From NCBI GenBank assembly GCA_003021705.1, contig PXRJ01000068.1, positions 1 through 53,617 of the forward strand: a stretch of DNA of 53,617 bases, given 5' to 3'. This document shows, one piece after another, positions 25,737-33,963 of this stretch. The position numbers were made by a program, and so were the translations under genes. Under the pieces are notes generated by a model. It had not been told where the DNA came from. It was given only the letters and a program-made list of their open reading frames with translations, and did not search any database. The DNA is from Halobacteriales archaeon QS_3_64_16 (GTDB lineage: Archaea > Halobacteriota > Halobacteria > Halobacteriales > Halococcaceae). Position 1 is the first letter of the stretch, and each line of letters begins with the position of its first letter.

Positions 25737-27044
25737 TCACCGATCGGGTTCGACGGACAATCGAGTTTTCTCCCCGACGGCCTCGCTTTCGGGGAACTCG
25801 CCCTCAGCACCCAGTAGCCCTCGTGCGGCGCGTTTGCCCCACTCGACGGCTGGCTGCTCGAAGGTCTCGATGCCCATGAGTTCGCCGACGAGTACACAGG
25901 CCAGTTCCATATCATACAGCAACGCCCCGACGGAGCGGGCGTCGAGACGGTCGATCTCGATCCGGAGCGAGGGTCGGCCCGCCGCCGCGAGGCTAGCTTC
26001 GGTCGCCTCGAACTCGGCGTCGATCAAGGTATCGAGATCCGTGTCCCCGAGATACGAGAGCATCTCGAAGTCGGTTTCGGGAATCGAAAGTTCGGGGCGC
26101 TCGCGCGGGCGGACGAACGTAACCATCGCGTTTCGGGGGCCGGCTCGGTACAACTGGAGCTGGGAGTGCTGGTCGGTCGCGCCAAGCGCCCTGGCCGGGA
26201 GCTGGCCGAGCCCGTCTTTCCCCAAACTCTCGGCCCACAGTTGGGCGAACCACTCCGCGAACCGTTCGAGGCCCTCGGCGTAGGGCAACATGGCGTTTAC
26301 CGCCGCACCGCGCTCGGAGAGCGCATACGTCGCCGCGCCGTACCCATACGCTGGCGTCTCGAACAGCGAGCCCTCGAGCTCGCCGATAGCGGTTCCTTCA
26401 CGAGCCCCCGCGAGCACGCTTTCGACGTCGCCCCTTCTGATCGCGGCGGGCACCAGCCCGACCGAGGAGAGCGCCGAGAAGCGACCGGGCACTCCCTCGG
26501 GAACTGCGAGGGTCGGCAGGTCGTGGCGATCGGCGAGCGTCCGGAGCGGGCCGTCCTCGCCCGTGGTAACGATCGTGCGCTCGGTCCAATCGACCCCTGC
26601 GTCCTCGAAGGCCTCCCGGACGACCAGGAAGTTCGCGAGAGTCTCTGCGGTCGTGCCCGATCGCGAGACGACGTGAACGGCGGTCTCGGCGAGCTCGAGG
26701 CCGTCGAGCGTCTCCCGGACCCAGGCCGGATCGACGTTATCGAGGACAGAAATCCCCAAGAGGCCGAGCGCTTCTCCGATCGTCGCCGCCCCGAGCGCAC
26801 TGCCGCCAATGCCGACGGTGAGTACCGACTCACAGTCCCCCAGGGGTGCTACCGTCCGCTCGATCGCGCTCGCGTCGGTTTCCTGGGGGAGATTCAGCGC
26901 CGCGTAGCCGAATTCGCCATTTTTCCTCCCGCGTTCGATCCGCTCGTGGGCCCTGCCGACGCGTTCGTCGAGCCGTTCGAGACTCTCCCTAGAGACGCCG
27001 GGAGAGGCGACCGACGCCAGTCCGTTGCCGAGATCGACGTGCAT
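25737..27044 (-). CDS. pgi: Glucose-6-phosphate isomerase
   Basis: 435-residue SIS-fold isomerase converting glucose 6-phosphate to fructose 6-phosphate. Phosphate-binding TVGIGGSALGA (near residue 75) and VVSRSGTTAETLANF (near 125), plus LGATDQHSQLQLY and the C-terminal ACVLVGELMGIETFEQPAVEWGK, are characteristic of the bacterial/halobacterial PGI. Length agrees with the family. The ggatttagg box (minus strand, 27068-27076) is 24-32 bases before the ATG. Confidence 0.95.
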   Translation of the reverse strand: MHVDLGNGLASVASPGVSRESLERLDERVGRAHERIERGRKNGEFGYAALNLPQETDASAIERTVAPLGDCESVLTVGIGGSALGAATIGEALGLLGISVLDNVDPAWVRETLDGLELAETAVHVVSRSGTTAETLANFLVVREAFEDAGVDWTERTIVTTGEDGPLRTLADRHDLPTLAVPEGVPGRFSALSSVGLVPAAIRRGDVESVLAGAREGTAIGELEGSLFETPAYGYGAATYALSERGAAVNAMLPYAEGLERFAEWFAQLWAESLGKDGLGQLPARALGATDQHSQLQLYRAGPRNAMVTFVRPRERPELSIPETDFEMLSYLGDTDLDTLIDAEFEATEASLAAAGRPSLRIEIDRLDARSVGALLYDMELACVLVGELMGIETFEQPAVEWGKRAARGLLGAEGEFPESEAVGEKTRLSVEPDR

Positions 27045-27178
27045 ACCCTGGCCTGGCCGGCCGCCCTCCTAAATCCCGCCGTTCGCCGGCCGCCCCAGGT
27101 CGGTCGATCGGGCCTCGCCCCGCCCGACCGGCGGTCGCCGATCAGGGGGCTTAATCGGCTGCCGACCGCAGATCGGGT

Positions 27179-27733
27179 ATGTCGGAGGCGGCGACCGATG
27201 GGGAGACCGAACGCTCCGAGCCGGAGAACGAATCGACGTATTCCGGGCTACTGAGCGCCTTTCCCTACGCTATCCGGCGGAGTGACTCCTGGCTCTTCCG
27301 TTCGTACGCCCTCTTAGGGGGGCTGCTGGCACTCGGCCTCGTGTTGCTGTTCGTCCTCGCATTAGTCGTCGTCATCGCCGCGACGACGGCTGGTGCCGGC
27401 GGCACCTTTAGCCTCTCGCGGGCGTTTTTCGTTCTCGTCGGCCTGTCCGTCGTCGGGCCGACACTCGCTCCCGTCCTCTTCGTCGCCCACCATCACCGCC
27501 GCGAGGGGGCCGATCGCCGGTACGACGCTGCCCTCGCGCTCGCCGGCTATCTCTTCGCGGCGTCGCTGTACGTCGGCGTGATTATCACGATTCCACCCGA
27601 GCAACAGGCCACTCCGGCGGGTGCGCTCGCGCCGGTCGTCGAATTCCTCTACGGGCTCCCGGCGCTCGCCGGCCTCCTGCCGCCAGTGCTCGCCGCCATC
27701 GGGATCTATCTCGTCCATCGGTTCGCGCGCTGA
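27179..27733 (+). CDS. Haloarchaeal membrane protein, unknown function
   Basis: 184 residues: an acidic N-terminus of about 40, then four hydrophobic segments (about 48-75, 82-103, 118-137 and 150-178). No named family recognised. GCTTAATC at 27149-27156 is 23-30 bases before the ATG and opposite to the pgi promoter, giving a compact divergent pair. The gene is followed by repeat DNA. Confidence 0.65.
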   Translation: MSEAATDGETERSEPENESTYSGLLSAFPYAIRRSDSWLFRSYALLGGLLALGLVLLFVLALVVVIAATTAGAGGTFSLSRAFFVLVGLSVVGPTLAPVLFVAHHHRREGADRRYDAALALAGYLFAASLYVGVIITIPPEQQATPAGALAPVVEFLYGLPALAGLLPPVLAAIGIYLVHRFAR

Positions 27734-27785
27734 GGGCCTTCGTCCGATCGTTACTGTGTAATACCAGTGACTCCGCCGCGAGTAG

Positions 27786-27833
27786 CGAGGGACCGGAGAT
27801 CCCTCGGACCATGTGAGCGGGCCGTGGGCCCGC
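27786..27833. repeat. Two hairpins of the array family (region D)
   Basis: Stems CGAGGGA/TCCCTCG (27786-27792/27800-27806, seven-base loop) and GCGGGCC/GGCCCGC (27817-27823/27827-27833, three-base loop GTG). They start a 296-base gene-free stretch (27734-28029) that otherwise consists of the dispersed repeat and the stem-loop listed next. Confidence 0.65.
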
Positions 27834-27863
27834 GAACAGACGACCGGCAGGGAGTGAGCGGTT

Positions 27864-27961
27864 TTTAGTCCATGGTCGTTCCCGTTCGCTTCCTTCGGTC
27901 GCTCACCTTCCACTCCCGGCTCTCGTTCGCTCGTTACACTCGCTCACGAGAACAGGTTTTT
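27864..27961 (+). repeat. Dispersed repeat, copy 1
   Basis: Same order of blocks as the reverse complement of 41787-41877: TTTAGTCC, GGTCGTTCCCGTTCG, CCTTCGGTC, CTCACCT, CCACTCCC, then a stem region and GAGAACAGGTTTTTGC. The middle part between CTCTCG and CACGAGAACAG is the most divergent. Confidence 0.8.
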
Positions 27962-28021
27962 GCTGAGCCCGCAGTGAGCGACCGAACGAAGTGAGGGAGC
28001 GAGCGAGGACCTCAGCAAAAA
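27957..28021 (-). terminator. Stem-loop directly after the TFS gene, terminator candidate
   Basis: TTTTTGCTGAG (27957-27967) pairs with CTCAGCAAAAA (28011-28021), an 11-base stem. On the minus strand the gene's stop codon is followed within ten bases by a T run and GCTGAGGTCCTCG. Archaeal termination mainly needs T runs, and the same module follows two other stop codons in the window. Confidence 0.55.
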
Positions 28022-28029
28022 AGTGGGTA

Positions 28030-28341
28030 TTAGTGGTCGTCCTCACGCCAGCGGTGTTCACACTCCGTACAGACGAAAAATCGCGTCTCGCTCTCGTCGG
28101 CCGCCCGGATCTGTTGCATATACCAATAGGCCCGATCGTTCTCACACTCCGGACAATTGACTTCGGTGGTCGGGAGGCCGCTTTCCGAATCGCTAACGTC
28201 GATTACCTCGCTTGCTTCCTGACCCTGGGTGAGGACGAACTCCCCGTCGGTAGCCTTCACTTCGGTATGACCACACTGGCTGCACTCCCAGACGCCGCTC
28301 TCCGCGCGCATCATCGACCCGCACTCCTCGCAAAATTCCAT
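28030..28341 (-). CDS. tfs: Transcription factor S (TFS, TFIIS/Rpb9-like)
   Basis: 103 residues, two zinc ribbons: C4-C7-C20-C23 and C63-C66-C91-C94. The acidic tip D82-E83 in RAADESET identifies the TFIIS-like C-terminal ribbon that reaches into the RNA polymerase active site and stimulates cleavage of backtracked RNA. Length is typical of archaeal TFS. TTTTAAG on the opposite side (28364-28370) gives a TATA box 23-29 bases before the ATG. Confidence 0.93.
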   Translation of the reverse strand: MEFCEECGSMMRAESGVWECSQCGHTEVKATDGEFVLTQGQEASEVIDVSDSESGLPTTEVNCPECENDRAYWYMQQIRAADESETRFFVCTECEHRWREDDH

Positions 28342-28363
28342 AGCCAGGGTAAGCGAGCGAGGG

Positions 28364-28370
28364 TTTTAAG
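28364..28370 (-). promoter_or_regulatory. TATA box of the TFS gene
   Basis: CTTAAAA on the minus strand, 23-29 bases before the start at 28341. The remaining spacer up to 28570 shows no gene. Confidence 0.5.
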
Positions 28371-28570
28371 CGCCGGGTTCAGCCGTCGATCGGTACTATC
28401 ACATCAGCCGCTGGCTCCTTTCGAAGAAGCGATGGGAGGGCACTCGATCTCAGGGCGACGATATCCGTCTTCCGGTGTCGAATCGAGCGATGTGCTACTA
28501 AACGATCGGTAGGCAAGTAGTTCTCCCGAGAGCGAATCGAAGACGAGCGAGCGGCTTTTTAGCGTAGATT

Positions 28571-28621
28571 TTTGCTGGCCCCACAGTGAGCGCCGCAGGC
28601 GCGAACGAGGATGCCAGCAAA
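28571..28621 (-). terminator. Stem-loop after the next minus-strand gene, terminator candidate
   Basis: TTTGCTGGC (28571-28579) pairs with GCCAGCAAA (28613-28621). It begins nine bases past the stop codon of the gene at 28630-29232 and shares the arrangement CTTTGCTG, TCCTCG, GCTCACTG and CAGCAAAAA with the stem-loops at 27957 and 41620. Confidence 0.5.
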
Positions 28622-28629
28622 GAGGTACG

Positions 28630-29232
28630 TCAGAAAGAAACGTCGGTCTCCATGCCATCGGTAGCGTCTTCGAGGCCGGTTTCGTGAATGTCCTCGGTCA
28701 TTCGCGTGCCGAGATCGGCGTCGGTGAGGATCTCCTCGAACTCGTCGCGAAAGCGTCCGTTGACCTGCCGACTCTCGCGCTGGGTGTCGATGACTCGCCG
28801 GTAGCGCCCCACTGTCTTTTCCTCGGCGTCGAGCACCGTCGCCATCTCCGAGAGGGTGTACTCGGCGTCGAGCAGTTCCCGCAGCTCGTCGAGATCGAAC
28901 GGAGCGTCGAGGTCCGCCTCGCGCAGCAGGTGCAGGTCAGTCCGTGCGAGAAAGACCTCCTCGCCGTCGGTATCGAGCGCGTCGGCGATCGCTGCGTCGT
29001 CCTCGTTCTCGTGGAAGCGTCGGACGACGGCATAGAGGGCCTCTTCGTCGAGATCGGCATCGAACTCGTAACGCTCGCCCATCCGTTCGAGTACATCCTC
29101 GAGACGAGCGGCGACCTGCTCGTCGTCCTCGTCGATCAGTGACCCGCGTGCCTCGGCCTGTGATTCGGTCACCGTCTCCTCGCCGGCGACGTCGACGAAG
29201 ATATCCCGGAGTTCCTCAGTTTTCTCGTCCAT
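28630..29232 (-). CDS. Haloarchaeal regulator-like protein (conditioned-medium-induced protein 4 type)
   Basis: 200 strongly acidic residues, no membrane segment. The N-terminus MDEKTEELRDIFVDV and the phrase ESQAEARGSL match what is annotated in many haloarchaea as conditioned-medium-induced protein 4; this naming is from memory. Segments such as EYTLSEMATVLDAEEKTVGRY look like helix-turn-helix DNA-binding units, so a transcription role is plausible but unproved. GTTTATATC on the minus strand (29266-29274) is a strong TATA box 34-42 bases before the ATG. Confidence 0.6.
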   Translation of the reverse strand: MDEKTEELRDIFVDVAGEETVTESQAEARGSLIDEDDEQVAARLEDVLERMGERYEFDADLDEEALYAVVRRFHENEDDAAIADALDTDGEEVFLARTDLHLLREADLDAPFDLDELRELLDAEYTLSEMATVLDAEEKTVGRYRRVIDTQRESRQVNGRFRDEFEEILTDADLGTRMTEDIHETGLEDATDGMETDVSF

Positions 29233-29309
29233 GTGCTGGGTGAACAGAAGGCCAACGCCTACTGGGATATAAACCTATCGGCGAGTATGGCATCCGAGTG
29301 CCGGCCGGC

Positions 29310-29341
29310 AGGTCAACCAGTAGATTGAAACAGGTTGACAA
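29310..29341 (+). promoter_or_regulatory. BirA-type biotin operator upstream of bioY
   Basis: Inverted repeat AGGTCAACC, 14 bases, GGTTGACAA. The known BirA operator consensus is TTGTAAACC, 14-15 bases, GGTTTACAA. The right half matches at 8 of 9 positions, the left half at 6 of 9, and the spacing is exactly 14. It lies 101 bases before the bioY ATG, where a repressor loaded with biotinyl-AMP would be expected to act. Confidence 0.7.
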
Positions 29342-29442
29342 TCCCGATCGAGTATGTCGATCCGTGTTCGGCGATCAGGACGGCGAAGCGACGGTAGCTC
29401 GGGTGAGGTCCCATCGGGGGGAGCAGAAGGAGGTGAAGAACG

Positions 29443-30024
29443 ATGAGCACCGAGACCAGCGGGGTCGATCTCGTCGGCGACGAGACGGCACGGAACCTCG
29501 CGCGGGCGGCGCTTTTCGCCGCGCTGACCGGGGCCTTTGCGTACGTCTCATTCCCGAACCCCGTCTCGCCCGCGCCGATCACGCTGCAGGTACTCGGGGT
29601 TTTCCTCGCGGGGATCATGCTCGGGCCGGTCTGGGGCGGGGTGTCGATGGCCCTGTACCTGCTCGCGGGCGCGGTCGGGGTGCCGATCTTCGCCGGGGGG
29701 AGTGCCGGGATCGGGATCCTGTTCGGTTCGACTGCGGGCTACCTCTGGTCGTATCCGATCACCGCCGTACTGATCGGCGTCCTGGTGCATGGCGGCTTCG
29801 AAGTCGGCGATTCGAGTGCTGCGAGCACAACCAGGCTGGTCGGTGCGATGGTCGCGGGCGTGGTAGTGATCTACGGGTTAGGAGTACTCGGAATCATGGT
29901 CGTCAACGACGTCGGACTCGTCGCCGCTTTCCTGGCCGGCGCGGCCGCGTTCATCCCCGCGGAGGCGCTCAAGATCGCTGCCGCCCTCGGGATCGTCCGC
30001 AACGAACGCCTCACTGCGACATGA
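29443..30024 (+). CDS. bioY: Biotin transporter substrate-binding component BioY
   Basis: 193-residue membrane S component of an ECF-type biotin importer, with six hydrophobic segments. Family motifs: FPNPVSPAPITLQVLGVFLAG (residues about 35-55), GGVSMALYLLAGAVGVPIFAGG and TAGYLWSYPI. An unusually clear Shine-Dalgarno GGAGGTG stands eight bases before the ATG, in contrast to the leaderless genes around it; this suits a transcript with a leader starting near the BirA-type operator. The stop TGA overlaps the next gene's ATG. Confidence 0.95.
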   Translation: MSTETSGVDLVGDETARNLARAALFAALTGAFAYVSFPNPVSPAPITLQVLGVFLAGIMLGPVWGGVSMALYLLAGAVGVPIFAGGSAGIGILFGSTAGYLWSYPITAVLIGVLVHGGFEVGDSSAASTTRLVGAMVAGVVVIYGLGVLGIMVVNDVGLVAAFLAGAAAFIPAEALKIAAALGIVRNERLTAT

Positions 30025-30770
30025 TCGAGGTTCGCGATCTAGTCTATCGCTACAACGAGGGAGACGGCGACGACAATAGCGATCCCGATCGAGCGAACAC
30101 GGTGCTTTGCGGGATCGACCTCTCGATTCCCGAGGGAGAGTTCCTCGTTCTCGCCGGCCCGAACGGCTCAGGCAAAACCACTCTGGTACGCCATTTTAAT
30201 GGCTTGCTCGAGCCGGACGATGGTGAGGTACTGGTGAACGGCAAGAAAGTGAGCGAGGCCCCCCTCGCCGCCCGAAGCGCTGTCGGCATGACCTTCCAGC
30301 ATCCGCGGGACAGCTTCGTCGCGAGCGTGGTCGAAGCGGACGTCGCCTTCGGCCCGGAGAACCTCGGGCTCGAGAGGGAAGAGATCGATCGTCGGGCCGA
30401 GCGAGCGCTCTCGGCGGTCGGAATGAGTGGTCGGGGCGGCGACCGCCTCGATCGCCTGTCGGGTGGTGAGCAGACTCGAGTCGCGATCGCCGGCGCGCTC
30501 GCGATGGAACCCGCCGTTCTCGTGCTCGACGAGCCCTTTGCCGGCCTCGACTGGCCGGCCCGCGAGCGCCTGCTCGACCACCTCGCTGCGCTCCACCAGG
30601 CGGGAACGGGCGTGATCGTCGTGACCCACGACCTGACCGACCTACTCTCCCTCGCCGAACGCGTCGCCGTCCTCGCTGACGGCCGTATCGCCGCCGATGG
30701 CCCGCCGGAGATCGTCCGAGATCGGTTGTCGGCACTCGGCGTGCGTGAGCCCCCCTCGATCGAGTCGTGA
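30021..30770 (+). CDS. bioM: Biotin ECF transporter ATPase
   Basis: 249-residue ABC ATPase that powers BioY transport. Walker A is GPNGSGKTT (near residue 48), the Q loop FQHPRDSF near 95, the signature LSGGEQTRVAIAGAL near 150, Walker B VLVLDEPFAGLD near 170 and the H loop VTHD near 207. The order Q-H-P in the Q loop is the usual ECF-type ATPase. An acidic insertion N-D-S-D-P follows the first strand. The ATG overlaps the bioY stop (ATGA), so translation is coupled. Confidence 0.93.
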   Translation: MIEVRDLVYRYNEGDGDDNSDPDRANTVLCGIDLSIPEGEFLVLAGPNGSGKTTLVRHFNGLLEPDDGEVLVNGKKVSEAPLAARSAVGMTFQHPRDSFVASVVEADVAFGPENLGLEREEIDRRAERALSAVGMSGRGGDRLDRLSGGEQTRVAIAGALAMEPAVLVLDEPFAGLDWPARERLLDHLAALHQAGTGVIVVTHDLTDLLSLAERVAVLADGRIAADGPPEIVRDRLSALGVREPPSIES

Positions 30771-30888
30771 GAGCGACCGTCCGAGCCGTGCGGTCGGGAC
30801 CGGTGGCACTCGTCGGCCGGACTGATCGGCTATCGAGTCTGCGTGACCCCGAACATCACGGCAGCCCCGGCCCTAGTTCGATCCCAGC

Positions 30889-31596
30889 GTGACGCTTGCC
30901 TACGAACCGGGCGGGACGATCGCTCACCGTCTCGACCCCCGAAGCAAGCTTGGCGTCCAGATCGCCTTCGCGGTCGCCGCCTTCGCTCACACCACGCCCC
31001 GAGGTCTCCTCGTCCTCACCGCTCTTGGCGGCGTGTTGCTCGCGGTAGCTCGACTCCCACTCAGGCGAGCGTTGTGGGAGCTCCGGTTCGCGGTCGTACT
31101 CGTTTCCCTCCCAGTGCTCATCGAAGGACTGGTATGGGACACGCCCCCCTTCTCGATCGCCGAGGCTCGAGAACCAGCGCTCGCGAGCTATCGCGTACTC
31201 CTGATCGTCCTCGTGAGTACGACCTACGTCCGGAGTACGCCGATCCGCGATTCCGAAGCGGCGATCCGGTGGGCGATCCCGGGAAAGGCCGGACGACTGC
31301 TCGCTACGGGCGTCGCGCTCGTGTTCCGCTTTCTGCCCGTGCTTCGGGCCGATCTCGCGGCCATCAGGCAAGCGATGGCGGCCCGGTTGGGTACCGAGAG
31401 ACCCCTCATCGACCGCATGGAACTGATCGCGGTCGGCGGACTACAGCGAGCGTTCGGACGGGCCGACCGGCTGGCACTCGCGATGAACGCACGCTGCTTT
31501 GCCTGGAACCCGACGCTCCCGGACCTGGGGTTCTCGCGGGTCGATCTGCTCGCGTTCTGTCTGATAGGGGTACTTCTCACCTGGACCGTCCTGTGA
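30889..31596 (+). CDS. bioN: Biotin ECF transporter transmembrane component
   Basis: 235-residue EcfT protein coupling ATPase and BioY. It starts with GTG in MTLAYEPGGTIAHRLDPRSK, the family opening (H-x-L-D-P-R-x-K). About five hydrophobic segments follow. The two coupling helices with A-R-G-like motifs appear as MAARLGTERP and MNARCFAWN. It lies 118 bases after bioM on the same strand, probably in the same transcript. The spacer shows no promoter that I can support. Confidence 0.9.
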   Translation: MTLAYEPGGTIAHRLDPRSKLGVQIAFAVAAFAHTTPRGLLVLTALGGVLLAVARLPLRRALWELRFAVVLVSLPVLIEGLVWDTPPFSIAEAREPALASYRVLLIVLVSTTYVRSTPIRDSEAAIRWAIPGKAGRLLATGVALVFRFLPVLRADLAAIRQAMAARLGTERPLIDRMELIAVGGLQRAFGRADRLALAMNARCFAWNPTLPDLGFSRVDLLAFCLIGVLLTWTVL

Positions 31597-31713
31597 AGAG
31601 AGCGAATCGATCGGAAGATCGCTGGTCACGACGACGGTGACAGTCAGACGTGACTAAGCGCGACGGCCGGCGAAACCGCTCGCGGGCCCGCCGACGAGGT
31701 AGGCCGTGATAAG

Positions 31714-31720
31714 CCTTAAG
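31714..31720 (+). promoter_or_regulatory. TATA-like box of the Fe-S oxidoreductase gene
   Basis: CCTTAAG in AGCCTTAAGC, 24-30 bases before the ATG at 31744. Confidence 0.45.
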
Positions 31721-31743
31721 CAGGCGCTGGTCCGTGATGCACC

Positions 31744-33945
31744 ATGTTCCTCGCGCTCTCGCTCGGACCACTACTCCAGGCCGGCGGTACGATCACGCGC
31801 CCGACCTTCTGGCAGATCAGCGGGGTCGGCGAGGTCCTCTTCTACTACCTCGCAGCGGTCGCGATTCTCGTCTTTCTCTATGGGGTCTACGATCGCTTCG
31901 CCCGCTACGCCCAGGGCACCGAGGACCCCTTCGAGCGCCTCGATGACCTCCCCGGCCGTATCCTCCGGGCGGCGAGGACTGTTACGACCAACGAGAAGCA
32001 GTTCGATCGGGACTTGTATGGGGGAATCATGCATGCCTTCGTGCTCTGGGGCTTTCTCACGCTCTTGATCGGTACCACCATCCTCGGCATCGATATGGAC
32101 CTCTATCGCAATCTCACGGCCTGGCTGACCGGCGAGCGCCAGTCGTTCTTCATCGGGGATTTCTATCTGTCCTACTCGCTCGTGATGGACGCAATGGGAT
32201 TTCTCTTCGTCGTCGGTGTCGGGATGGCCCTCTACCGGCGCTACGTTACCCGTAACGAGCGGCTGTGGGGCAAACACACGAGTACCGAGGACGGCCTGTT
32301 CGTCTGGACACTGTTCCTCTTGGGGGTCGGGGGCTACGTTACCGAAGGCCTGCGAATCCTTGGCACCGGCTATCCTGACTTCGAGACCGTGAGTTTCGTC
32401 GGCTGGTTCACCGCGAACGCCTTCGGGTGGGTAGGCCTCTCCCAGTCCGGGGCCGCGGCGCTCTATCCGATCGCGTGGTGGTCACACGCCGTGCTCGCGC
32501 TCGCGTTCGTCGCCTGGATTCCCTATGCCAAACCCTTCCACATGATCTCGAGTTTCGCGAACCTCGTCACCCGCAACGAGAAGGCCGGCAATCGCCTCCC
32601 AGGGGTGCCCGCCGATCTGGCACCCGAGGAGATCGGCTTTACCGACATCGAGGACCTCTCCTGGAAGCAACTGCTCGATCACGACGCCTGTACGAAGTGT
32701 GGGCGATGCTCGTCGGTCTGTCCCGCGAAGGCCTCCGGTCGGCCGCTCGACCCCCGGGACGTCATCCTCGATCTGAAATCCTATCGCGAATCCGTCGACG
32801 CGGGCGGGGAGGAACAGCCCATCGTCGCCGACGGCGGAACCTCGGTGATCGACAGTGCAACGATGGAGTCCTGTATGTCCTGTATGGCCTGCATGGACGC
32901 CTGTCCCGTCGACATCGAACACGTCCCCCAGTTCACCGAGATGAACCGGCGGCTGACCGAAACCGGCGAGATGGATGCCGGTGTCCAGGACGTGATGATG
33001 GACGTGTTCATGAAGGGCAACTCCTTCGGCGACCCCCAGCGCAAGCGCGCGGACTGGGCCGAGGAACTCGACTTCGAGATCCCCGACGCTCGTGAACAGC
33101 AGGTCGAGTACCTGTGGTACGTCGGCGATTACCCGAGTTTCGACGAGCGCAACAAGCGGATCGCCCGGTCGGTCGCCAAGATCTTCGAGGCCGCCGACGT
33201 CTCCTATGGTATCCTCTACGACGAGGAGAAAACTGCCGGCAACGACGTCCGCCGCGTCGGCGAGGAGGGCCTCTTCGAGGAGTTGGCCGAACACCACGCC
33301 GACGTCCTTTCGAACTGTGAGTTCGAGAAGATGGTCTGTACCGATCCTCACAGTTTCAACACGTTTAAACACGAGTACCCGGCTCTCGAGGGGATCGAGT
33401 GGCCCGCGGAGGAGGGCGACATCTATCACTACACCCAGGTCGTCGATAGCCTCGCCTCGGAACTACCGCTCTCGGGCACGGAACTCGATTACACTGTTAC
33501 CTACCACGATCCCTGTCACCTCGGGCGGATGAACGACGAGTACGAAGCGCCCCGGGGGCTCGTACGCGAGACGGGCTGTGATCTCTTCGAGATGCCCCGC
33601 AACCGAGCCGATTCGTTCTGTTGTGGTGGCGGTGGCGGGGGCCTCTGGATCGACCAGGAGGAAGAGGAGAAGCCATCGGAAGAACGGCTGCGCGAGGCTC
33701 TGGAGGACACCGAGGCCGACGCGGAGGTAGAGAAGTTCGTCGTCGCGTGTCCGATGTGCATGACGATGTACGAGGACGGCCGCAAGACTGGCGACTACGA
33801 GGACGACATCGAGATCCTCGGCGTCTCGGAACTGCTGGCCGAGGCGATCGAAGCTGCCGACGAAGGGGGCGGGAGCGTCAGTGCGGGCGTCGGCCCGGAC
33901 GCGGACGACGCTACGAGCGAGCGATCGTCGACAGCGGACGACTAA
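31744..33945 (+). CDS. Membrane Fe-S oxidoreductase (HdrD/GlpC-like with cytochrome b domain)
   Basis: 733 residues. The N-terminal half (about 1-280) has six or more hydrophobic helices with several His, like the NarI/DsrM cytochrome b domain. Two 4Fe-4S motifs follow: CTKCGRCSSVCP (about 316-327) and CMSCMACMDACP (about 378-389). The rest is an HdrD-type region. The second CCG domain is intact (HDPCHLGRM, then SFCCGGGGGG, then ACPMCMTMYED). The first has lost its cysteines: EEKTAGND and TDPHSFNT stand where homologues carry EKCTGD and CPHCFNT. A quinone-linked electron transfer role, for example with an ETF, is likely. The C-terminal tail of about 30 residues is acidic. Confidence 0.88.
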   Translation: MFLALSLGPLLQAGGTITRPTFWQISGVGEVLFYYLAAVAILVFLYGVYDRFARYAQGTEDPFERLDDLPGRILRAARTVTTNEKQFDRDLYGGIMHAFVLWGFLTLLIGTTILGIDMDLYRNLTAWLTGERQSFFIGDFYLSYSLVMDAMGFLFVVGVGMALYRRYVTRNERLWGKHTSTEDGLFVWTLFLLGVGGYVTEGLRILGTGYPDFETVSFVGWFTANAFGWVGLSQSGAAALYPIAWWSHAVLALAFVAWIPYAKPFHMISSFANLVTRNEKAGNRLPGVPADLAPEEIGFTDIEDLSWKQLLDHDACTKCGRCSSVCPAKASGRPLDPRDVILDLKSYRESVDAGGEEQPIVADGGTSVIDSATMESCMSCMACMDACPVDIEHVPQFTEMNRRLTETGEMDAGVQDVMMDVFMKGNSFGDPQRKRADWAEELDFEIPDAREQQVEYLWYVGDYPSFDERNKRIARSVAKIFEAADVSYGILYDEEKTAGNDVRRVGEEGLFEELAEHHADVLSNCEFEKMVCTDPHSFNTFKHEYPALEGIEWPAEEGDIYHYTQVVDSLASELPLSGTELDYTVTYHDPCHLGRMNDEYEAPRGLVRETGCDLFEMPRNRADSFCCGGGGGGLWIDQEEEEKPSEERLREALEDTEADAEVEKFVVACPMCMTMYEDGRKTGDYEDDIEILGVSELLAEAIEAADEGGGSVSAGVGPDADDATSERSSTADD

Positions 33946-33963
33946 TCTCGACCGGACAGCCCG

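Noticed and set aside
30771..30888. Separate promoter or small gene between bioM and bioN
   Set aside because: No AT-rich box and no convincing short frame; a common transcript is simpler.
32482..33429. Minus-strand open frame opposite the Fe-S oxidoreductase
   Set aside because: Shadow of the plus-strand gene, whose cysteine motifs are clear.
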